Below, piece after piece: positions 16,553 through 25,087 of a stretch of 64,000 nt of DNA. The position numbers and the translations under genes are program-made. Position 1 is the stretch's first letter. Each line of letters starts with the position of its first letter. The notes below the pieces were generated by a model. The model saw only the letters and a program-made list of their open reading frames with translations, made no database searches and had not been told where the DNA came from. Source of the stretch: Paenibacillus oryzisoli (lineage in GTDB: Bacteria; Bacillota; Bacilli; Paenibacillales; NBRC-103111); NCBI RefSeq assembly GCF_001653565.1, contig NZ_LYPB01000076.1:47512-111511 (forward strand), read 5' to 3'.

Positions 16553-17536
16553 TTATGCCAGCAGTTTCTTAAATTCCGCGGTCAGCAGCGGCACGACTTC
16601 GAACAGATCGCCGACAATACCGTAATCGGCGACTTTGAAGATCGGCGCCTCCGCATCCTTGTTGATGGCGATGATGACGCGCGAGGAGCTCATCCCCGCC
16701 AGATGTTGAATGGCGCCGCTAATGCCGCACGCGATGTAAATTTCCGGCGTCACGACCTTGCCGGTCTGGCCGATCTGCATCGCGTACTCGCAGTACCCCG
16801 CGTCGCAGGCTCCGCGGGATGCTCCAACAGCGCCGCCTAAGACGGCAGCCAGCTCTTCGAGCGGCTGGAACCCGTCGGCGCTGCGCACGCCCCGTCCGCC
16901 GGAGACGACGATCTTGGCTTCTGCCAAGTCGATGGCGCCGGACGTTTTCTTCACGACCTCCCGGATGATGCTGCGCAGGGAGGGAGTGGGATAGGCAACA
17001 TCGATGAGCTGGGCTTGACGCGAAGCGTCAGGCTCTGCGGCTGCGATGTTGTTCGGTCTTATCGTGACGACCCATGGCGAAGCCGGGTCGGTAAACGCTT
17101 TCTTCTCGACCGCTTTGCCCGCGTATAGCGGTCGGGTGAACAAGACGTTATCGCCACTGTGTTCAATGGCGGTAACGTCAGAGATTTGGCCGGCTGCGAG
17201 CGAAGCGGCAGCCAGAGGAGCAAGATCTCGGCCTACTGCGGTGTGGCCGAAATACAGAGCATGTGGCCCAGCGACTGAGGTCACGGCCAACAAGGCACTT
17301 AGATACGCTTCTGAACTGTAGCTCTCTAACTGAGGATCCTCCACCACATAGATGGTGTCTGCACCATAAGCAGCGAGTTCGGCAGCTAACGCTTTCGTAC
17401 CAGCACCACCGAGCAGAACAGCGGCAAGTGTATCGCCATCTCCAGCGGATAGCTGCGCCGAACGTAAAGCTTCAAAAGAAACTTGGCGAAGCTTGCCACT
17501 GCGAGCTTCTGCAACTACAAGAAATTGTTTAGCCAT
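16553..17536 (-). CDS. etfA: Electron transfer flavoprotein alpha subunit
   Basis: EtfA binds FAD and, with EtfB, passes electrons from acyl-CoA dehydrogenase (FadE) to the membrane. The 327 residues end with the FAD-binding domain: SGGRGV, then GASRGACDAGY, GQTGKVVTPEIYIACGISGA, and NKDAEAPIFKVADYGIVGD, all canonical. The ATG at 17536 is 8 nt after GGGAGG; an in-frame GTG upstream overlaps that site. It is the last gene of fadR-etfB-etfA. The 3' half (about 16550-17060) is clearly richer in GC than the 5' half and than etfB. Confidence 0.95.
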   Translation of the reverse strand: MAKQFLVVAEARSGKLRQVSFEALRSAQLSAGDGDTLAAVLLGGAGTKALAAELAAYGADTIYVVEDPQLESYSSEAYLSALLAVTSVAGPHALYFGHTAVGRDLAPLAAASLAAGQISDVTAIEHSGDNVLFTRPLYAGKAVEKKAFTDPASPWVVTIRPNNIAAAEPDASRQAQLIDVAYPTPSLRSIIREVVKKTSGAIDLAEAKIVVSGGRGVRSADGFQPLEELAAVLGGAVGASRGACDAGYCEYAMQIGQTGKVVTPEIYIACGISGAIQHLAGMSSSRVIIAINKDAEAPIFKVADYGIVGDLFEVVPLLTAEFKKLLA

Positions 17537-17566
17537 CGATATAGCCTCCCTAGTCACTTTGTGGTG

Positions 17567-18331
17567 TTAGATCACTTTGGATTCGTTGCGCAGTGCTTGA
17601 ACGAGTTCAGTAACTTGGTGCGTGAGCTCGCCTTTGAGAATGCGGCCAGCTTGACGCTCGGGCGGAAGGGATAAAGCGAGTCGTGTTGTTTTAGCAAGAA
17701 TGGCATCTGCACCAGAAATATCATCCAAGGTTAAGTGTTGAAAAGGTTTTTTCTTAGCTTTCATAATCCCAGGAAGTGAGGGATATCTAGGTTCATTTAA
17801 GCCTTGTTGTGCTGTAAACAAAGCAGGGAGCGGTACCTCGATGATTTCAATATCGCCTTCGGCATCACGATGGACAAGTGCTTGCTCTCCTGTTATTTCG
17901 AGCAGAGTAATCGAAGCGACATGGGGCAATCCAAGTAGGTTTGCTAGCCGAATGGCTACTTGACCTGCACCATTGTCAACGGAAAAGTTGCCGCCTAGCA
18001 GAAGGTCCACAGATTGGCTGCGCAAGTAAGCGGCTAAGATTTCAGCAATTTCAAATTCGTCCCCGAGGATTCGGTCATCCGTAATCAAAACAGCTTCGTC
18101 AGCACCCATCGCAAGTGCAGTTCGAAGCGCTTCTGCCGTGCGATCCCGTCCAATCGAGAGCAGCGTCACTTTACCGCCATGCGCATCTCGCAGTTGAATA
18201 GCTTGTTCTACCGCATACTCGTCGTACGGATTGATGACGAACTTCGCACCATCCTCTTGAACGACACCATCCTGCAAGACGATTTTCTCCTCCGTATCGA
18301 ACGTTTGCTTCAATAATACAAAAATGTCCAT
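17567..18331 (-). CDS. etfB: Electron transfer flavoprotein beta subunit
   Basis: EtfB partners EtfA in the soluble flavoprotein that accepts electrons in beta-oxidation. The 254 residues show the expected N-terminal MDIFVLLKQTFDTEEKI, INPYDEYAVEQAIQLRD (residues 36-52), SIGRDRTAEALRTALAMGADEAVLI and the signature VDNGAGQVAIRLANLLGLPHVA. The ATG at 18331 follows GGAGGG; the frame is open upstream but without support. It sits 30 nt before etfA and 61 nt after fadR, in one operon. Confidence 0.95.
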   Translation of the reverse strand: MDIFVLLKQTFDTEEKIVLQDGVVQEDGAKFVINPYDEYAVEQAIQLRDAHGGKVTLLSIGRDRTAEALRTALAMGADEAVLITDDRILGDEFEIAEILAAYLRSQSVDLLLGGNFSVDNGAGQVAIRLANLLGLPHVASITLLEITGEQALVHRDAEGDIEIIEVPLPALFTAQQGLNEPRYPSLPGIMKAKKKPFQHLTLDDISGADAILAKTTRLALSLPPERQAGRILKGELTHQVTELVQALRNESKVI

Positions 18332-18392
18332 AGTGGGGCTCCCTCCTGAATATACATGAAATAGAGACCTTACTTGCCTACTTCTAGAATAA

Positions 18393-18980
18393 TTACGACC
18401 CCATGCCTTTAATGAAAAAATCAAGCGTAGGACCAACTTGTGCCGTTAATGAATACTTTTGACCAGAAATCAGCCATGAGGTGACGACTTCATCCATGCC
18501 TCCAAAAATAAGGAGTCTCACCAGTTTCACATCCAGGTCGGCACGGAAGCTGCCGTCATTCTTTCCTTTTTCTAATATATTTTCAATGAGGATAATATAT
18601 CTCTTTAAGGCAAGACCAATCTCTTTGCGCAGTTCCAAATCACTTTGACGAAGCTCGATTTGCGTGAGATAAGCCATATGAATGTTATTTTCCAACTCGC
18701 TAAAATGGATCTCGCAGATTTTGCGCAACGCATCCTTCGGGCTAGTGCTTTCACGTACAGCTGCATTAAATTTCTCGACAAGCTCGCCTAATTTCTCCTG
18801 GAACAGACTAGTTAAGATATCCTCCTTCTTCTTGAAGTAAAGATAAATCGTGCCATCCGCGACGCCTGCTTCCTTAGCAATGCGTGAAACTTGGGACTTA
18901 TGAAATCCGTTTTCGGCAAATACCTTCATTGCTCCTTCGAGAATTGCATAATACTTGTCTGGTTTTTTGCTACTTGTCAG
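18393..18980 (-). CDS. fadR: TetR-family fatty-acid regulator FadR (probable CTG start)
   Basis: A 195-residue TetR-type repressor matching Bacillus FadR (YsiA), which represses beta-oxidation genes until long-chain acyl-CoA binds it. The N-terminal HTH reads AMKVFAENGFHKSQVSRIAK then EAGVADGTIYLYFKKKEDIL, very like B. subtilis FadR. The family N-terminus aligns with the segment starting at a CTG codon at 18980, preceded by GAGGTGATC at about 6 nt. The only alternatives are a TTG at 19007 without a ribosome site and a GTG inside that site. A FadR operator lies just upstream, implying autoregulation. It heads the fadR-etfB-etfA operon. Confidence 0.88.
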   Translation of the reverse strand: MTSSKKPDKYYAILEGAMKVFAENGFHKSQVSRIAKEAGVADGTIYLYFKKKEDILTSLFQEKLGELVEKFNAAVRESTSPKDALRKICEIHFSELENNIHMAYLTQIELRQSDLELRKEIGLALKRYIILIENILEKGKNDGSFRADLDVKLVRLLIFGGMDEVVTSWLISGQKYSLTAQVGPTLDFFIKGMGS

Positions 18981-19014
18981 GGAGATCACCTCGGTGTTAG
19001 AATACAAATATCGG

Positions 19015-19032
19015 TGAATGAATGCTCATTCA
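19015..19032. promoter_or_regulatory. FadR operator
   Basis: TGAATGAATGCTCATTCA matches the published B. subtilis FadR consensus TGAATGAMTANTCATTCA at all defined positions but one. It begins a few bases downstream of the expected transcription start of fadR, where a bound repressor would block transcription. Confidence 0.85.
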
Positions 19033-19045
19033 TTATTGTAAATTC

Positions 19046-19074
19046 ATCATAAAATACGCAGTACGCCTTGTCAA
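19046..19074 (-). promoter_or_regulatory. Sigma-A promoter of fadR-etfB-etfA
   Basis: On the minus strand: TTGACA, a 17-nt spacer, TATGAT. Transcription would start near 19038, immediately upstream of the FadR operator, giving a leader of about 58 nt. Confidence 0.85.
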
Positions 19075-19194
19075 CGACTTATTCCGCTTAACTAAGCAGT
19101 AGGGAGGTTTGTCGGCTTACTCATCACATGAAAGCAGGTTTCTACTCTTATTCGAAAAGGGATGAATGAAATGTGCTTTTTTGTGATCAGTGAA

Positions 19195-19208
19195 TGTAAG
19201 CGTTAACA
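19195..19208. promoter_or_regulatory. Catabolite-responsive element (cre) upstream of fadF
   Basis: TGTAAGCGTTAACA fits the CcpA cre consensus TGWNANCGNTNWCA at every position. It lies 35 nt before the fadF start. Carbon catabolite repression of the FadR regulon is known in B. subtilis. A lone FadR half-site, TGAATGA at 19163-19169, lies upstream. Confidence 0.7.
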
Positions 19209-19242
19209 AAATGATATTCAATACAATAAAAGGAGGTCTTCC

Positions 19243-21285
19243 ATGACTGGTATGCTGATTCAGTTTCTCCTTTTTCTGGCGGTTACGGGTTTGGCGTTCT
19301 ACGGGTTCGGCCGGGTTGTGTATCACCGATATTTATATATTCAGTTGGGAAAATCGGTGGATTTGAAGAAGGAAGCTAGTTTAAGGCTCAAGGGGTTTAT
19401 GGTTCAGGTGTTTGGCCAGACGAAGTTATTGAAGGATAAAAAAAGCGGCATTATGCATATCGTGATTTTTTATGGCTTCATAATTCTACAGCTAGGTGCT
19501 TTGGACCTTATTTTAAAAGGATTAATTGACCAAGGGTTACCTGTCCCTGGCTATGACTATTTCACCCTTATTCAGGAAGTGACAGTAGGTTTGATCGTGT
19601 TAGCCATGGGGTATGCGACCTATCGACGCTATATCGAGAAGCTTAAACGACTTAAGCGAGGCTGGAAGCCAAGTATAGTTGTGTTTTTTATTATGTTTTT
19701 GATGTTGTCGGTCGTTATTAGTGGTGGTTTTGAACGTATTCGTGAGGGGTTGCCAGTTTCAGGATTTGCTCCGCTAACATCAGGTTGGGCGGCTATGTTT
19801 GAAGGGATGTCGACTTCGACGGCTACGATTGGATTTTATGCTGGCTGGTGGATGCATCTATTGATCCTGCTCTCTTTCCTAATTTATGTGCCGCAGTCCA
19901 AGCATTTTCACATTATTACCGCTCCTATCAACATCTTGTTGCGACGTACGGAGCCGACAGGTAAGCTGGCATCCTTGAATTTGGAGGATGAAGATGCAGA
20001 GACATTCGGTGTTGGCAAGATCGAGGATTTTACGCAAAAGCAGATGCTGGATTTCTACTCCTGTGTGGAATGCGGTCGATGTACGAGTGTGTGCCCCGCA
20101 AATACGACCGGCAAGCTGCTGTCGCCGATGCATCTCATTACGAAGCTGCGCGATCATTTGACAGAGAAGGGTGCTGCGATTACATCGAAGTCGCCTTGGG
20201 TACCTGCCATGGTATTCGCCCCGGAATCACACGGGAACGCACTCCAAGTGGAACTCATCGGAGGCGTCATTACGGAAGAAGAGTTGTGGGCTTGTACAAC
20301 CTGTCGAAACTGTGAAGATCAATGTCCAGTAGCGAATGAGCATGTGGACAAAATCATTGATATGCGCAGGCACTTAGTGCTAACGCAAGGCAGTATGCCG
20401 CATGACGGGCAGCGTGCGCTTCAGAACATTGAAAGACAAGGGAATCCTTGGGGGATTTCCCGCAATGATCGGGTGAAATGGGTCAAGGAGGTTGACCCGG
20501 AAGACGAACTTCAAGTGCGAACTGTAAAGGAAAATCCAACCTTTGAGTACTTGTTTTTCTTAGGCTCGATGGGTGCTTACGACAATCGCAGCCGCAAAAT
20601 CACACAGGCATTCGTGAAATTAATGAAGGAGGCTGGTATCTCTTTTGCCATATTAGGTAATGAGGAGAAAAATTCAGGTGACACGCCACGAAGGATGGGG
20701 AATGAATTCTTGTTCCAACAGCTGTGTGCGGACAATATTGCTACTTTTCATAAGTACAAAGTCACCAAGATCGTCACGACATGCCCGCATACGTACCACA
20801 CATTTAAGAATGAGTATCCGGAATTTGGCTTAACCGCTGAGGTCTTTCATCATACGGAACTTCTGGATCTATGGGTAAAAGAAGGACGTCTTACTCCGCA
20901 ATATGAAGTCAATGAGCGCATCACGTACCATGATTCTTGTTACTTAGGTCGTTACAACGACGTGTATGAAGAGCCTCGAAACGTGTTGCGGGCGATTCCT
21001 GGCGTGGAACTTGTGGAACAGGCGCGTTCTCGTGAGAACAGCATGTGCTGTGGAGCGGGCGGAGGCATGATGTGGATGGAGGAAACGGCGGGTACTCGTG
21101 TGAATGTAGCGCGTACGGAGCAGCTGTTAAGTGTCAAGCCAACGGTAATCTCCTCGGCGTGTCCGTATTGTTTGACGATGGTGGAGGATGGTACGAAGTT
21201 GAAAGAGGTAGAGGAGCAGGTTAAAGCGAGAGATATTGCAGAAATACTGGCACAATCGGTGTTTGGTCTAACGAAACTTAAGTAG
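19243..21285 (+). CDS. fadF: FadF-like membrane iron-sulfur oxidoreductase (ETF:quinone electron acceptor)
   Basis: A 680-residue protein similar to B. subtilis FadF (YwjF). The N-terminal third holds five or six membrane segments of the nitrate-reductase-gamma type. Two 4Fe-4S cluster motifs follow: CVECGRCTSVCP from residue 274 and CTTCRNCEDQCP from residue 351. The C-terminal half has two CCG-type domains, seen as YHDSCYLGRYN and MCCGAGGGMMW. It is thought to move electrons from ETF to the quinone pool at the membrane; this role is family inference. AGGAGG precedes the ATG. It heads the rightward beta-oxidation operon. Confidence 0.88.
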   Translation: MTGMLIQFLLFLAVTGLAFYGFGRVVYHRYLYIQLGKSVDLKKEASLRLKGFMVQVFGQTKLLKDKKSGIMHIVIFYGFIILQLGALDLILKGLIDQGLPVPGYDYFTLIQEVTVGLIVLAMGYATYRRYIEKLKRLKRGWKPSIVVFFIMFLMLSVVISGGFERIREGLPVSGFAPLTSGWAAMFEGMSTSTATIGFYAGWWMHLLILLSFLIYVPQSKHFHIITAPINILLRRTEPTGKLASLNLEDEDAETFGVGKIEDFTQKQMLDFYSCVECGRCTSVCPANTTGKLLSPMHLITKLRDHLTEKGAAITSKSPWVPAMVFAPESHGNALQVELIGGVITEEELWACTTCRNCEDQCPVANEHVDKIIDMRRHLVLTQGSMPHDGQRALQNIERQGNPWGISRNDRVKWVKEVDPEDELQVRTVKENPTFEYLFFLGSMGAYDNRSRKITQAFVKLMKEAGISFAILGNEEKNSGDTPRRMGNEFLFQQLCADNIATFHKYKVTKIVTTCPHTYHTFKNEYPEFGLTAEVFHHTELLDLWVKEGRLTPQYEVNERITYHDSCYLGRYNDVYEEPRNVLRAIPGVELVEQARSRENSMCCGAGGGMMWMEETAGTRVNVARTEQLLSVKPTVISSACPYCLTMVEDGTKLKEVEEQVKARDIAEILAQSVFGLTKLK

Positions 21286-21332
21286 TGCTTTCGAAGCCAG
21301 TTTTCTAACGAAAACTTTAAGGAGATGATCTC

Positions 21333-23726
21333 ATGACAACTATTCGTACGGCAGCGGTAATCGGTTCGGGTGTAATGGGTTCCGGTATTGCTGCGCATTT
21401 GGCCAATGTAGGTATTCCTGTCTTGTTGCTTGATCGTGTGCCTGAACAGTTAACGCCACAAGAGGAAGGAGCAGGCTTAACGCTCGATCATCCCAAAGTA
21501 AGGAATCGATTTGCGGTAAGTGCCTTGGAGAAGCTCGGAAAGACCAACCCGGCTCCCTTGTATAGCGAAACTTTTGCCTCTCGCATCACGCCAGGGAATA
21601 TCGAAGATGATTTGGCGAAGCTGAGCGGGGTGGATTGGATCGTCGAAGTCATTATCGAAAATTTGCAGGCGAAACAAGAGCTAATTGCTCGGATTGAAGG
21701 CGTGTGGAAACCAGGAACGATTGTCTCATCGAATACGTCAGGGATTTCCATAAATGCCATGGTTGAGAACGCTGGTGCGGAATTCAAGAAACACTTCTTA
21801 GGGACTCATTTCTTTAATCCACCGCGTTATATGAAATTATTGGAAATTATTCCGAATGCGGAGACGGATTCGGCCATTATCGCGAGTATGCGTGTTTTTT
21901 GTGAGAAAAAGCTAGGTAAAGGCGTAGTTCAAGCGAAAGATACACCTAATTTTATTAGTAATCGAATTGGTACTTATGGATTGCTAGTAACTTTAAGAGA
22001 GATGTTGGCGAAAGGCTATACGGTTGAAGAAGTAGATGCGGTAACAGGTCCTGCGATGGGGCGGCCGAAAAGTGCGACATTCCGTACGTTAGATCTTGTT
22101 GGGCTCGATACTTTCGTACATGTGGCGAACAATGTGTTTGATCTTGTGACGGATTCGATTGAGAAGGATATCTTTGATACACCCCAGCTTTTAAAAGAAA
22201 TGGTAGCCAAAGGCTGGATTGGTGAGAAGCAGGGTCAAGGCTTCTATAAGAAAGTGAAAACAGCGGAGGGCAAGGAAATTCAAGCATTGAACTTGGAAAC
22301 CATGACATACTCGGCGGCCCGGAAAGTGAGCTCAGCTTCCTTAGAAGCGGCCAAACAGGCCAAGGGGACAGTCCAGAAGTTGAAGGCATTACTTGGAGCG
22401 AAGGATCGGTATTCGGAATTGGCGTGGAACATTTTGAAGCCTGTTCTGCTATATGCAGCAGAGAAGCGGGATGAAATTGCGGAATCAATCGTGGACATTG
22501 ATAATGCGCTTAAGTGGGGTTTTAACTGGGAGTTGGGACCTTTTGAGACGTGGGATGCGATTGGGTTGAAACGTTCGGTGGAACGTATGGAGGCGGAAGG
22601 CAGTGCCGTACCTGAATGGGTAAAAGACTGGATGGATGCGGGACATGACAGTTTCTACGAGCGGAAAGACGGTCGTACTTTCGCAATCTTGAACAGGGAG
22701 CTTCGTGAGGTGGCGTCGCGGCCGGAAATTATTTCCTTAGCAGCACTCAAAGGGCAGAACAAGGTCATTCGTTCAAATAGCGGAGCAAATTTAATCGATA
22801 TCGGCGATGATGTTGCTTGCCTGGAGTTCCAGTCTCCCAACAATGCGATTGGTGCCGATATTCTCAGGATGATTGGGCAGAGTGTGGATGAAGTGCGAGC
22901 CAACTATCGCGGACTTGTGGTCGCCAATGAGGGTAAAAACTTCTGTGTTGGCGCTAATCTTATGCTCCTGTTGATGGAAGCACAGGACGGCGAATGGGAT
23001 GAAGTGGATGGCATCATTCGGTTATTCCAGAACGCGATGTTGAAGCTGAAAAGACTGGATAAACCGGTCGTCGCTGCTCCTCATAAAATGACGCTCGGTG
23101 GTGGCGTAGAGGCTTGTATGCCTGCGGATCAAACGATTTTCTCGGCGGAGACGTATTACGGCCTTGTCGAAACGGGGGTAGGACTAATTCCTGCCGGTGG
23201 CGGATGCAAAGAGTTAGCCTTGCTGGCGAGTCAGCAAGTGAGAGACCCCGAGGTTGATATGCAGCCGTGGATGAATGCGGCCTTCGAGACGGTGGCTATG
23301 GCGAAGGTGTCAACGAGCGGGTATGATACGAAACGTCTCGGTTATATGAGAGCGGGAGATTCCGTCGTGGTGAATCCAGATCATCGGATTTACGAAGCGA
23401 AGCAAGCTGTGCTTCGGATGGATGCAGCAGGCTATACACCGCCTGCGATTGAGAAAATCCGTGTCGTAGGCGAGAACGGGAAGGCCGTTATGCAGGTTGG
23501 GGCTTACTCGATGCTGAAAGGTGGTTACATTAGTGCGCATGACCAACTAATTGCGAATAAACTTGCGCATGTGTTAGCAGGGGGGAATGTACCTGCCGGA
23601 ACGATGGTGACGGAGCAGTATATGCTGGATCTGGAGCGCGAGGCGTTCTTGAGTCTATGTGGTGAGATGAAGACGCAGCAGCGGATGCAGTTTATGCTCT
23701 CGAAGGGCAAAGCTTTGAGGAACTAG
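21333..23726 (+). CDS. fadN: 3-hydroxyacyl-CoA dehydrogenase/enoyl-CoA hydratase
   Basis: A 797-residue bifunctional beta-oxidation enzyme corresponding to B. subtilis FadN, hydrating enoyl-CoA and oxidising 3-hydroxyacyl-CoA with NAD. The dehydrogenase part comes first: AAVIGSGVMGSGIAAHLAN (residues 6-24) is the NAD-binding loop, and GTHFFNPPRYMKLLEIIP is the signature with its catalytic His. The hydratase/crotonase part is at the C-terminal end, with VVANEGKNFCVGANL and ETGVGLIPAGGGCKE. This dehydrogenase-first order is the reverse of E. coli FadB. TAAGGAGATGATCTC precedes the ATG. It is 47 nt after fadF. Confidence 0.93.
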   Translation: MTTIRTAAVIGSGVMGSGIAAHLANVGIPVLLLDRVPEQLTPQEEGAGLTLDHPKVRNRFAVSALEKLGKTNPAPLYSETFASRITPGNIEDDLAKLSGVDWIVEVIIENLQAKQELIARIEGVWKPGTIVSSNTSGISINAMVENAGAEFKKHFLGTHFFNPPRYMKLLEIIPNAETDSAIIASMRVFCEKKLGKGVVQAKDTPNFISNRIGTYGLLVTLREMLAKGYTVEEVDAVTGPAMGRPKSATFRTLDLVGLDTFVHVANNVFDLVTDSIEKDIFDTPQLLKEMVAKGWIGEKQGQGFYKKVKTAEGKEIQALNLETMTYSAARKVSSASLEAAKQAKGTVQKLKALLGAKDRYSELAWNILKPVLLYAAEKRDEIAESIVDIDNALKWGFNWELGPFETWDAIGLKRSVERMEAEGSAVPEWVKDWMDAGHDSFYERKDGRTFAILNRELREVASRPEIISLAALKGQNKVIRSNSGANLIDIGDDVACLEFQSPNNAIGADILRMIGQSVDEVRANYRGLVVANEGKNFCVGANLMLLLMEAQDGEWDEVDGIIRLFQNAMLKLKRLDKPVVAAPHKMTLGGGVEACMPADQTIFSAETYYGLVETGVGLIPAGGGCKELALLASQQVRDPEVDMQPWMNAAFETVAMAKVSTSGYDTKRLGYMRAGDSVVVNPDHRIYEAKQAVLRMDAAGYTPPAIEKIRVVGENGKAVMQVGAYSMLKGGYISAHDQLIANKLAHVLAGGNVPAGTMVTEQYMLDLEREAFLSLCGEMKTQQRMQFMLSKGKALRN

Positions 23727-23833
23727 GGGTTCGTGCGCGCGATGTGCAACGTAGAATCCTTCTTGTAGCAGAAAGAGAACGAGAATGCAAATTGTGGGTA
23801 GGGTACCCAACTAAACCTAATGAGGTGAGTTCG

Positions 23834-25021
23834 ATGAAGGAAGCCGTCATTGTATCCATTACGCGCACCGCCGTAGGGCGAGCGAAAAAAGGAAGTTTCG
23901 CGCAAACGCGCGCGGAAGATCTAGGTAAAGCTGTACTCGAAGAAGCTGTACGGCGAGTGCCAGGGCTCGACAAAGGTGATGTCGAGGACATTATCATCGG
24001 CTGCGCCATGCCCGAAGGCGAGCAAGGGCTGAACTTCGCCCGCACCATGTCCCTGTATGCGGGCTTTCCCGTGACGGTGCCAGCCATCACGGTCAATCGC
24101 TTCTGTTCCTCCGGCTTGCAAGCCATCGCATATGCGGCGGAGCGCATCATGCTCGGCCACGCCGAGGTGGTCATCGCCGGAGGCGTTGAGAGCATGAGCC
24201 ACGTCCCGATGACGGGCTTCAAGCTCTCGCCGCATCCGCGGCTGGTAGAGACGATGCCCGAGGTGTACATGGGCATGGGGCATACAGCCGAAGCCGTCGC
24301 TGCGCGCTTCGGCATCTCGCGCGAAGCGCAGGATGGCTTCGCGACGCGCAGCCATCAGAAGGCGGCGGCGGCCATCGCAGCCGGCCGCTTCACGGATGAG
24401 ATCGTGCCGGTGAGCACGAGCGTGAAGGGCGTTGACGAACGAGGCAAAGCCTTCGTTCGCTCGTATGTTGTCGCCACGGATGAGGGCGTACGCCCCGATA
24501 CATCCGTGGAAGGGCTGAGCAAGCTGAAGCCTGCGTTCAGCTTGGGGGGCTCTGTGACGGCGGGCAACGCGTCACAGACGTCGGACGGCGCATCGGCGGC
24601 CGTGCTGATGAGCCGCGAGCGCGCCGAAGCGCTCGGGCTGAAGCCGATGGCGACGTTCCTGTCTTTCGCACTTTCCGGCGTGGAGCCGGAAATCATGGGC
24701 GTAGGCCCTGTCAAAGCGATCCCGAAAGCGCTGAAGATGGCTGGTATTTCCCAAGATCAAGTCGATCTCTTTGAGATTAATGAGGCATTCGCTTCACAGT
24801 GTGTGCATATTGTTCGGGAATTGGGCATTGACGAGGAGAAAGTCAATGTTAATGGGGGAGCGATTGCCCTGGGGCATCCACTTGGCTGCACAGGCGCAAA
24901 GCTTTCAACCAGTTTGATATATGAGTTGCAGCGCCGAGGTGGCGGATACGGAGTCGTGTCCATGTGCATTGGCGGCGGAATGGGAGCGGCTGGCGTGTTT
25001 CAAGTGCATCCAGCCAATTAA
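23834..25021 (+). CDS. fadA: Acetyl-CoA C-acyltransferase (3-ketoacyl-CoA thiolase)
   Basis: Thiolase for the last step of beta-oxidation, 395 residues. The acylated Cys91 is in NRFCSSGLQAIAY, GGVESMS follows, then GGAIALGHPLGCTGAK with the active-site His, and the C-terminal CIGGGMGAAG with the second catalytic Cys. The start at 23834 follows GAGGTGA; the open frame upstream (from 23744) has no support. Between about 23870 and 24720 the gene is strikingly GC-rich, with abrupt returns to the local average on both sides. It lies between fadN and fadE in the operon. Confidence 0.95.
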   Translation: MKEAVIVSITRTAVGRAKKGSFAQTRAEDLGKAVLEEAVRRVPGLDKGDVEDIIIGCAMPEGEQGLNFARTMSLYAGFPVTVPAITVNRFCSSGLQAIAYAAERIMLGHAEVVIAGGVESMSHVPMTGFKLSPHPRLVETMPEVYMGMGHTAEAVAARFGISREAQDGFATRSHQKAAAAIAAGRFTDEIVPVSTSVKGVDERGKAFVRSYVVATDEGVRPDTSVEGLSKLKPAFSLGGSVTAGNASQTSDGASAAVLMSRERAEALGLKPMATFLSFALSGVEPEIMGVGPVKAIPKALKMAGISQDQVDLFEINEAFASQCVHIVRELGIDEEKVNVNGGAIALGHPLGCTGAKLSTSLIYELQRRGGGYGVVSMCIGGGMGAAGVFQVHPAN

Positions 25022-25087
25022 TCCTCACATTATCATCGTTCTTTCATGTTCCTATTCATCATTCCAAATCATAAGGAGAGTTGACTC

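Noticed and set aside
21955..22488. 177-residue antisense frame in fadN
   Set aside because: No ribosome site and no recognisable domain; it lies wholly within a conserved enzyme gene.
23692..24760. Long antisense frames over fadA
   Set aside because: Again a high-GC effect; fadA carries all catalytic motifs on the plus strand.
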